Assembly (NCBI GenBank): GCA_900552475.1
Contig: USAC01000082.1
Coordinates: forward strand, 1-8,196
From: an uncultured Eubacteriales bacterium
Lineage (GTDB): Bacteria; Bacillota; Clostridia; Oscillospirales; Oscillospiraceae
DNA: 8,196 bases
Direction of reading: 5' to 3'
The position numbers were made by a program, and so were the translations under genes. The notes beneath the pieces were generated by a model that made no database searches, was not told where the DNA came from, and was given only the letters and a program-made list of their open reading frames with translations. Numbering within the stretch: the stretch's first letter is position 1; each line of letters begins with the position of its first letter. Shown one piece after another: positions 1-5,129 of this stretch.

Positions 1-44
1 AGGAGGTAGAAATCTTCTACCGCTTTATCGGCAAAATTGATTAA
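1..44 (+). CDS. C-terminal end of a large serine recombinase (partial)
   Basis: In the frame starting at base 3, the bases encode EVEIFYRFIGKID followed by TAA at 42-44; the gene enters from outside the window. This tail (acidic residue, then I-x-Y-R-F-I-G) resembles the extreme C-terminus of clostridial large serine recombinases of the TndX/TnpX type carrying a DUF4368-like C-terminal region, which excise and integrate Tn4451/Tn5397-like elements. Only 13 residues are visible, so the catalytic serine, the recombinase domain and the zinc-ribbon region cannot be checked. Supporting context is the low GC of bases 1-69 compared with the GC-rich DNA after it, and the fact that the next gene is cut just downstream, which fits a recombinase gene lying at the very end of its element. 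The alternative is an unrelated AT-rich gene whose tail happens to look similar. Confidence 0.6.
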   Translation, partial: EVEIFYRFIGKID

Positions 45-70
45 ATGACACCAATATCTTTAACTATGTG
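1..70. mobile_element. Terminal segment of an integrated element inserted in an XRE regulator gene
   Basis: Bases 1-69 are about 34% GC, whereas the sequence from about base 70 onward is strongly GC-rich with a different codon style. The segment contains the recombinase C-terminus and roughly 25 non-coding bases after its stop. An in-frame TAA at 61-63 closes the reading frame of the downstream regulator, whose recognisable homology starts at about base 70 (D-T-G-Q-S-L-P). The simplest reading is that the element ends at or next to the GA at 70-71. TndX/TnpX-family elements are known to recombine at GA dinucleotides, which fits but does not prove the exact crossover. The other end of the element is outside the window. 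Confidence 0.6.
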
Positions 71-1086
71 ATACCGGGCAGAGCCTGCCGGACGCGCCGG
101 TGCTGGCGGAGCTGGCGTCGTTTTTCGGCGTGACGCTCGACGAGCTCGTCGGCTATGAGCCGCAGCTCGGGCGCGAGCAGATCCGCCGGATCTACCGCGA
201 GCTCGCGGAGGACTTCGCGAAAAAGCCCTTTGCCGAGGTGATGGCCGTCTGCCGCCGCTATATCCGCCGCTACGGCAGCTGCTGGCCGTTCCTGCTGCAG
301 ATGGCGGGGCTGCTGCTCAACCACGCGCCGCTCGCCCCCACGCCGGAGGAACGGCGGGACGCACTCGATGAAGCGGAGTCGCTCTGCCGCCGGGTGCGGG
401 AGCGCTGCAGCGACCCCGGCCTTGCGTCCGACGCATCGTATCAGGAGGCCGCGGCGGCGCTGATGCGCGGCGATGCCGAGCGGGCGGCGGCGCAGCTCGA
501 GGAGATGCAGGATCCGCTGCGGCTCTCGTCGCAGGGGGAGCTTCTGCTGCTGCAGGCCTATCAGCAGGCGGGGCAGACCGAGCAGGCGCGTGGGCGCGTG
601 CAGATCGGCGAATATCTGCTCCTGCTGAACCTCACGGCGAGCGCCGCGACGGATCTCGCACTCAGCGGCGCGGATGTCGCCCGCTGTGACCGGCTGCTGC
701 ACCGGACGGACGCGCTCATCGAGGACTGGCAGCTCGCGCAGCTGCACCCGAATATTTCCGCGCAGTATTTCTATCAGGCGGCGCTGACGTGTATGGAGCT
801 GCAGCGTCCGGAGCGGGCGCTTCCGTATCTCCGCCGCTTCGCGGACACGGTGGCGGCGCTTTTGTGCGGCGCGCCGATTCTCCACGGGGACGCGTTTTTC
901 GACCGGCTGGAGCCGTGGATCGCCCGGATGGAGCTGGGAGGAGACGCCCCGCGCCGCCTGCGTCTCGCCGCGCAGGACGCCGTCCGCGCCCTGCGGCACC
1001 CGGCGTTTGCCCCGCTGCGCGCGGACGCGGCCTTTGCCGCGCTGGAGAAAAATCTGCAGGAGGAAGCCAACCATGTTGAAAATTGA
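70..1086 (+). pseudogene. XRE-family transcriptional regulator with helical-repeat C-terminal part, 5'-truncated
   Basis: The frame reads D-T-G-Q-S-L-P-D-A-P-V-L-A-E-L-A-S-F-F-G at its start, which is the second half of an XRE/Cro helix-turn-helix domain: the conserved W-(D/E)-x-G-x-S-x-P-(D) segment followed by the A-x-F-F-G-V-(T/S)-x-D-E-L-(V/L)-G helix. The expected roughly 35-40 residues before it, including the first helix and most of the recognition helix-turn-helix, are absent. Instead there is AT-rich element DNA with a stop at 61-63. The remaining 300 or so residues are Ala/Leu/Arg-rich amphipathic helices resembling TPR-like sensor domains of clostridial XRE regulators that sit beside ABC exporters. 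A GTG at 100 could serve as a start, but no Shine-Dalgarno precedes it and it lies inside the HTH. The stop overlaps the ATPase start by 14 bases, so this was the first gene of a regulator-transporter operon. Any product from here would lack a working DNA-binding domain. Confidence 0.72.
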
Positions 1087-1786
1087 CCACCTGACGAAGC
1101 GTTACGGCGAAAGGACCGCCGTGGACGACCTGAGCCTGCAGATCCGCCCCGGTGAAATCTGCGCCTTCATCGGGCACAACGGCGCGGGCAAGACGACGAC
1201 GCTCAAGGCCTGCTGCGGGATTCTCCCGTTCGAGGAGGGCGAAATCACCGTCGGCGGTATCTCCGTCCGCCGCGACCCGCTCGCCTGCAAGCGCCAGCTC
1301 GCCTACATCCCCGATAACCCCGACCTCTATGACTACATGAGCGGCATCGGCTACCTCCGCTTCGTCGCGGACGTGTTCGGCGTGGGTGCAAACGACCGCG
1401 CCGGGCGCATCCGTCGCTACAGCGAGAGCTTCGGCCTCGCCGCCGACCTGAACCAGCCCATCAGTACCTACAGCCACGGCATGAAGCAGAAGCTCGCCGT
1501 CATCTCGGCGCTCCTGCACGAGCCGAAGCTGCTCGTCATGGACGAGCCGTTCGTGGGGCTCGATCCAGGCGCGGCGCACCTGCTCAAGGAGCGGATGCGC
1601 GAGCTGTGCGGCCGCGGCGGTGCGATTTTCTTCTCGACGCATGTGCTCGAGGTGGCGGAGAAGCTCTGCGACCGGGTCGCCATCATCCGGCAGGGGTGGC
1701 TCGTCCGCGCCGGGACGATGGCGCAGGTGCGCGGCGACCGGTCGCTCGAGTCGGTCTTTCTGGAGCTGGAGGGCGGGTATGCTTAA
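1073..1786 (+). CDS. ABC transporter ATP-binding protein, EcsA-like
   Basis: This 237-residue protein is the cytoplasmic ATPase that would power the permease encoded next. Motifs in order are Walker A G-H-N-G-A-G-K-T-T (34-42), a Q-loop region with P-D-N-P-D-L-Y (80-86) in which Asp stands where many families have Gln, an ABC signature of the variant form Y-S-H-G-M-K-Q-K (133-140), Walker B L-L-V-M-D-E-P (153-159, catalytic Glu158), D-loop G-L-D-P (162-165) and switch His190. The G-M-K-Q-K signature, L-D-P and S-T-H-V-L stretches resemble the Bacillus EcsA-type ATPases. The ATG at 1073 is chosen because AGGAGG lies at 1058-1063, nine bases upstream, and the protein then begins like its family; the frame is open further upstream but homology is not. 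It overlaps the upstream regulator by 14 bases and the downstream permease by 8, indicating translational coupling. The substrate is unknown; export is inferred. Confidence 0.93.
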   Translation: MLKIDHLTKRYGERTAVDDLSLQIRPGEICAFIGHNGAGKTTTLKACCGILPFEEGEITVGGISVRRDPLACKRQLAYIPDNPDLYDYMSGIGYLRFVADVFGVGANDRAGRIRRYSESFGLAADLNQPISTYSHGMKQKLAVISALLHEPKLLVMDEPFVGLDPGAAHLLKERMRELCGRGGAIFFSTHVLEVAEKLCDRVAIIRQGWLVRAGTMAQVRGDRSLESVFLELEGGYA

Positions 1787-3377
1787 ACTGCTTCTGAAAA
1801 AACAGGCGCAGGAGTGGGCGTCCTTCCTGTATCTCAGCGCCGCGGGGGGACGCCGCCGCTCCCGCGCGGCCATCATCGGGTACGCGGCGCTGCTTTTGTA
1901 CGCGGCGGCCGCTTTCGGCGCGATGTTCTGGCTGCTGTCGGACACGCTGTGCGCGGCACTGGAGCCAGCGGGGCTTTCGTGGCTGTATTTTGCGCTGATG
2001 GGGACGCTTGCACTGCTGCTCGGGCTCATCGGGAGCGCGCTGATGACGTATCCGACGCTCTATGCCGCGCGGGACAACGAATTTCTCCTCTCGCTGCCCA
2101 TCCCACCGGGGACGATCCTCCTCGCGCGGATGACGGGGCTGTATCTGCTGACGCTCTTTTTTCAGGTGCTCGTGCTCCTGCCCGCCGGAATCGTCTATGC
2201 GCGCTATGCGGGGCTGACGGCGGGCGGCGCGGCGAGCTGGCTCGTGGCGCTGGGGCTTCTCACGCTGCTGACGCTCGCGCTCGCGTGCGCCGTGGGGTGG
2301 CTGATCGCGCTCGCGGCGGGGCATGTGCGCCACCGCAGCCTTGTGACGGTGCTTCTCTCGACGGTGTTCATCGTCGCCTATTTCGCGCTGTGTATGCGGC
2401 TGAACCGGTCGCTTGCGCTGCTGATGGAGCATCTCGATCTGCTCGCGCGGTATTTTGCCGGCTGGCTCCGCCCGCTGGGGCTAATCGGCCGCGCGCTGAG
2501 CGGGGACGGGGCGGCGCTGTTTGTGTTCGCGGCGCTCTCGCTGGCGCTGTCTGCGCTGGTGTACGCCGCCCTTTCGCGCAGCTTTTTCGCCCTTGCCGCG
2601 GGCAGGCGCGCCGCGCCGCGCGCAAATGCGCGCATCCGGCAGACACGCGCCGCGACGGAGGACGCCGCGCTTTTGCGGCGTGAGCTGACGCACCTCGGGC
2701 GCAGCGCCGTGTACCTGCTCAACTGCACGATGGGCGGGATCCTGCTGCTCACCGGCTCGGTGTACGCGCTTTTGCGGCGCGATGTACTGGCGGCAATTCT
2801 GGCGCAGAACTCCGAGCTGCGCGCGGAGCTCCTGCCGCTTACGGCGGGGATCATTCTGCTGCTGTGCGCGATGGGGATCGTGACCGCCCCGTCCGTCTCG
2901 CTCGAGGGACGGAGATTGTGGATTGTCCAGTCGCTCCCCGTGGAGCCATGGCAGGTGCTGCGGGCGAAGCTGCGGCTGCACCTGCTGTGCGTGGGTGCGC
3001 CCGCGCTCGTGAGCGCGGTGCTGCTCGCGGCGGCGCTGCGTCTGGGTGCGGTGCAGGCGGTGCTGCTGATACTGCTCACGCTGGCGTTTGTGTTCTTCGG
3101 CGCGCAGACAGGGCTTCTCTGGGGGCTGCGCCTGCCGAACCTCACATGGACGAACGAGACGGCACCCATCAAGCAGGGCGCGGCCACGGCACTCGCGCTG
3201 CTCACGGGCTGGGCGGCGGTATTGCTGCTCGCAGGCGGGTATATTCTCCTGCACGGCAGACTTGCACCCGAGGGCATTCTCGCCCTCGCCGCCGCGCTGC
3301 TTACGATTGTGAACGTCCTGCTCCGCCGACGCCTGCAGACCGTCGGCACCGCCCGCTTTGCATCGCTCCAGCCCTGA
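1779..3377 (+). CDS. ABC transporter permease, about 12 membrane segments (putative ABC exporter)
   Basis: This 532-residue integral membrane protein is very rich in Leu and Ala. Hydrophobic stretches lie near residues 29-52, 67-90, 117-140, 150-180, 185-205, 243-268, 308-332, 349-371, 400-421, 422-445, 465-490 and 497-515, with a basic polar loop at about 270-305 dividing two halves. Each half carries the same cytoplasmic-loop motif, S-L-P-(I/V)-x-P-x-x-(I/V)-L-x-A-(R/K), at 105-117 and 385-397, exactly 280 residues apart, which points to an internal duplication. The ATG at 1779 overlaps the ATPase stop (ATGCTTAA) and has GGAGGG at 1768-1773. The frame is open well upstream of this ATG, but that part is a shadow of the ATPase gene. 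Its role is inferred as the channel of an ABC-2/EcsB-like exporter with the preceding ATPase. The substrate cannot be read from the sequence. The gene ends just before a bidirectional terminator. Confidence 0.88.
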   Translation: MLKLLLKKQAQEWASFLYLSAAGGRRRSRAAIIGYAALLLYAAAAFGAMFWLLSDTLCAALEPAGLSWLYFALMGTLALLLGLIGSALMTYPTLYAARDNEFLLSLPIPPGTILLARMTGLYLLTLFFQVLVLLPAGIVYARYAGLTAGGAASWLVALGLLTLLTLALACAVGWLIALAAGHVRHRSLVTVLLSTVFIVAYFALCMRLNRSLALLMEHLDLLARYFAGWLRPLGLIGRALSGDGAALFVFAALSLALSALVYAALSRSFFALAAGRRAAPRANARIRQTRAATEDAALLRRELTHLGRSAVYLLNCTMGGILLLTGSVYALLRRDVLAAILAQNSELRAELLPLTAGIILLLCAMGIVTAPSVSLEGRRLWIVQSLPVEPWQVLRAKLRLHLLCVGAPALVSAVLLAAALRLGAVQAVLLILLTLAFVFFGAQTGLLWGLRLPNLTWTNETAPIKQGAATALALLTGWAAVLLLAGGYILLHGRLAPEGILALAAALLTIVNVLLRRRLQTVGTARFASLQP

Positions 3378-3404
3378 AGCGCCGCGCGGAGAAGCGAAAA
3401 CGAC

Positions 3405-3439
3405 AAAAAAGCTCCCGGCTCACAGAGCCGGGAGCTTTT
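3405..3439. terminator. Bidirectional Rho-independent terminator between convergent genes
   Basis: A perfect 11-bp stem, GCTCCCGGCTC (3411-3421) and GAGCCGGGAGC (3425-3435), closes a 3-base ACA loop. The flanks AAAAAA (3405-3410) and TTTT (3436-3439) can extend the pairing. Read on the minus strand the stem is followed by six T residues, a strong terminator for the purine permease that ends at 3451. Read on the plus strand it is followed by four T residues, a weaker but usable terminator for the ABC operon that ends at 3377. Confidence 0.93.
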
Positions 3440-3450
3440 GCTGAAGAATG

Positions 3451-4875
3451 TTACCGGGTCAGGAAGAACATCAGCGTGAACAGGATGCTGATGATCCACG
3501 TGCCGGCGTTGATCTCCTTGATCTTGCCGGTGAAGATCTTCACGAACACATAGGAGATCAGACCGAAGGCGATACCGTAGGAGATGTTGTAGGTCAGGGG
3601 CATGAACGCGACCGTCACGAAGCCGGTCACGGCGGCGGCAGGATCGTCCCAGTCGATGTTGCGGACGTTGGACATCATCAGAACGCCGACGTAGATCAGC
3701 GCCGCGGCGCAGGCGTAGGTCGGGATGAGCTGCGCCACGGGGGAGAGGAACATTGCGATGAAGAACATCGCGGCCGTGGCCATAGAGGAAAGACCCGTGC
3801 GGCCGCCCTCGGCCACACCGGCGGAGGACTCGACGAACGTCGTGACGGTGGAGGTGCCGCAGGCAGCGCCGACGCAGGTGGCGCAGGCATCGGCCAGCAT
3901 GGCGCGGTCCATGTTGGGGACGTTGCCATCCTTGTCGAGCAGGCCGCCTGCGGAGCAGGCGCCGTAGAGCGTGCCGAGGGTGTCGAACATGTCGACCATG
4001 CAGAAGGCGAGCATCGTCGTCAGCAGCATGATGACAAACGGGCCGACGCCGTTGGCGTCGATATAGGCGGAGAAATCAAAGCCGGTCTTGAACACGGCGA
4101 GGAAGGACTGCGTGCCGAAGTCGCGGAACGCGCCGAAGAAGTCGCTCGTCAGGTTGGGGGCCACGGCGCTAGCATAGAAGCCGGGCACCGTCAGCAGACC
4201 CACGGCGTAGTACACGACGGCCGCGCCGAGGATGCCCCACAGCACCGCGCCGCGCACCTTCTTCTTGCTCATGGCGCCAATGGCGAACACGGCCAGAATC
4301 GTGATGAGCATGGGGAAGATCGTCGCCCACGTCTCCGTGCCGGTGAACACGTTGAAGGAGTGCAGCGTCACGCAGGTGGAGGAGCTGTTCACGACGATGC
4401 CCGCATTCTGCAGACCGATGAACGCGATGAACAGGCCGATACCGGAGGAGATGGCCACCTTGACGGAGTGGGGGATGGCGTCGAAGATGAGCTTGCGCAG
4501 GCCGGTGACGGTCAGCAGGACGAAGATGACGCCGTCAAACAGCACCAGCACGAGGGCATTGGTGTAGCTCAGACCCATGCCGACGCAGACGGTATAGACA
4601 AAGTAGGCGTTGAGGCCCATGCCGGAGGCCTGCGCGAGGGGGAGGTTCGACAGAAAGCCGATGAGCAGCGTGCCGACCACGGCGGAGATCGCCGTCGCGA
4701 CATACACCGCACCGTAGCTGACGCCGAGGACATTCGTGCCGTCGCCGAAGGGATCGGCAAACATACCGGCGTTGACCATCAGAATATAGGCCATCGCCAT
4801 GAACGTGGTGATGCCCGCCATGATCTCGGTCTTGACGGTCGAACCATGTTCTTTTACCTGAAAGAAACGTTCCAC
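3451..4875 (-). CDS. NCS2-family purine permease, AzgA/PbuG type (adenine/guanine/hypoxanthine uptake)
   Basis: This 474-residue inner-membrane transporter imports purine bases, probably by proton symport as in characterised AzgA/PbuG proteins. It begins (V/M)-E-R-F-F-Q-V-K-E and soon has T-E-I-M-A-G-I-T-T-F-x-x-M-A-Y-I (16-31), the family's N-terminal signature. Further landmarks are Q-A-S-G-M-G-L-N-A-Y-F (82-92), V-D-M-F-D-T-L-G-T (294-302) and G-T-S-T-V-T-T-F-V-E-S-S-A-G (340-353), where Glu349 lies in the substrate-site segment of NCS2 proteins. Length and hydrophobic segments fit the usual full-length family. The GTG at 4875 is taken as the start because AGGAG lies ten bases upstream and PbuG-type proteins begin there. 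An in-frame ATG at 4929 would add 18 polar residues but has no Shine-Dalgarno and sits directly behind the -10 box. The gene stands alone, convergent with the ABC operon. The exact purine preference is not determinable; pbuG is a possible name. Confidence 0.93.
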   Translation of the reverse strand: MERFFQVKEHGSTVKTEIMAGITTFMAMAYILMVNAGMFADPFGDGTNVLGVSYGAVYVATAISAVVGTLLIGFLSNLPLAQASGMGLNAYFVYTVCVGMGLSYTNALVLVLFDGVIFVLLTVTGLRKLIFDAIPHSVKVAISSGIGLFIAFIGLQNAGIVVNSSSTCVTLHSFNVFTGTETWATIFPMLITILAVFAIGAMSKKKVRGAVLWGILGAAVVYYAVGLLTVPGFYASAVAPNLTSDFFGAFRDFGTQSFLAVFKTGFDFSAYIDANGVGPFVIMLLTTMLAFCMVDMFDTLGTLYGACSAGGLLDKDGNVPNMDRAMLADACATCVGAACGTSTVTTFVESSAGVAEGGRTGLSSMATAAMFFIAMFLSPVAQLIPTYACAAALIYVGVLMMSNVRNIDWDDPAAAVTGFVTVAFMPLTYNISYGIAFGLISYVFVKIFTGKIKEINAGTWIISILFTLMFFLTR

Positions 4876-4885
4876 TTGTGATTTT

Positions 4886-4891
4886 CTCCTT
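4886..4891 (-). promoter_or_regulatory. Ribosome binding site that fixes the GTG start of the purine permease
   Basis: On the minus strand AAGGAG precedes the GTG at 4875 by ten bases. The upstream in-frame ATG at 4929 has only AT-rich sequence before it. This is the main reason for preferring the GTG start. Confidence 0.85.
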
Positions 4892-4932
4892 TTATCTTGC
4901 GATTTGTTTTCCCCGGGATTTCCGGACATAAT

Positions 4933-4962
4933 ATTATAACACCTAATATCTCACCTTGTAAA
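4933..4962 (-). promoter_or_regulatory. Sigma-A-type promoter of the purine permease
   Basis: On the minus strand TTTACA (4957-4962, five of six matches to TTGACA) and a perfect TATAAT (4933-4938) are separated by 18 bp. Transcription would start near 4926, giving a 5' leader of about 50 bases before the GTG at 4875. That leader is too short to hold a purine riboswitch aptamer, and I see none. Confidence 0.75.
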
Positions 4963-4966
4963 GCCT

Positions 4967-5009
4967 GCGTTTTGCTTTTAACAGACATAAGCTGTGCTTT
5001 ATAAAACGC
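4967..5009. repeat. Symmetric two-tier inverted repeat in the divergent promoter region (possible operator)
   Basis: The outer arms GCGTTTT (4967-4973) and AAAACGC (5003-5009) and the inner arms ACAG (4981-4984) and CTGT (4992-4995) share one centre. The arms are separated by three gaps of exactly seven bases (4974-4980, 4985-4991, 4996-5002). The gaps beside the outer arms also hold near-identical direct copies, GCTTTTA and GCTTTAT, 22 bp apart, about two helical turns. The element spans the likely -35 and -10 of the plus-strand promoter, the position of a repressor operator. No regulator is identified, and a chance arrangement cannot be excluded. Confidence 0.4.
4978..5005 (+). promoter_or_regulatory. 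Candidate promoter of the beta-CASP ribonuclease gene
   Basis: TTAACA (4978-4983, five of six to consensus) and TATAAA (5000-5005, five of six) are separated by 16 bp. Transcription would start near 5012, leaving a 5' leader of about 118 bases. It lies back to back with the minus-strand promoter, with the -35 boxes 15 bases apart. Confidence 0.55.
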
Positions 5010-5040
5010 GCGCCGGCCTGCCCTGATTTCACAATTTCTG

Positions 5041-5069
5041 TTGCCCTGCGGTTAAAATAATGGTAAGAT
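5041..5069 (+). promoter_or_regulatory. Weaker alternative promoter of the beta-CASP ribonuclease gene
   Basis: TTGCCC (5041-5046) and TAAGAT (5064-5069) are 17 bp apart and each match the consensus at four of six positions. It is closer to the gene than the stronger candidate at 4978-5005 and could be a second start. Spacing is ideal but the boxes are poor. Confidence 0.3.
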
Positions 5070-5084
5070 AGGGACAACAAAGCG

Positions 5085-5105
5085 CGGGGAGGACTGCCCT
5101 TCCCG
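5085..5105 (+). other. Small hairpin in the 5' leader of the ribonuclease gene
   Basis: CGGGGAGG (5085-5092) can pair with CCTTCCCG (5098-5105) over 8 bp, with one G-T wobble and a five-base loop. It lies 24 bases before the ATG and leaves the ribosome binding site (AGAAAGGA, 5114-5121) free. It could affect mRNA stability or autoregulation by the encoded nuclease, but there is no direct evidence. Confidence 0.3.
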
Positions 5106-5129
5106 GCGAAAGCAGAAAGGAACACTGCC

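Noticed and set aside
1..6. AGGAGG at the very start as a ribosome binding site
   Set aside because: It lies inside the recombinase reading frame, and no in-frame start codon with a lasting open frame follows at a suitable distance.
37..65. Possible outward promoter from the element (TTGATT at 37-42, TTAACT at 60-65, 17 bp apart)
   Set aside because: The -10 box matches consensus at only three of six positions. Too weak to annotate, although transcription from the element into the operon remains possible.
716..2029. Long minus-strand open frames opposite the regulator, ATPase and permease genes
   Set aside because: They have low-complexity Arg/Ala/Pro-rich translations typical of GC-rich shadows, cross several real gene boundaries, and lack ribosome binding sites.
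3448..4881. A 477-codon plus-strand open frame opposite the purine permease, rich in His, Asp and Glu
   Set aside because: It is the antisense shadow of a GC-biased membrane protein gene. Its composition is implausible for a real protein, and the opposite strand has full family motifs, a promoter and a ribosome binding site.
4876..4926. Purine riboswitch in the permease leader
   Set aside because: The predicted leader is only about 50 bases and shows neither the three-helix fold nor the conserved loop sequences of the purine aptamer.
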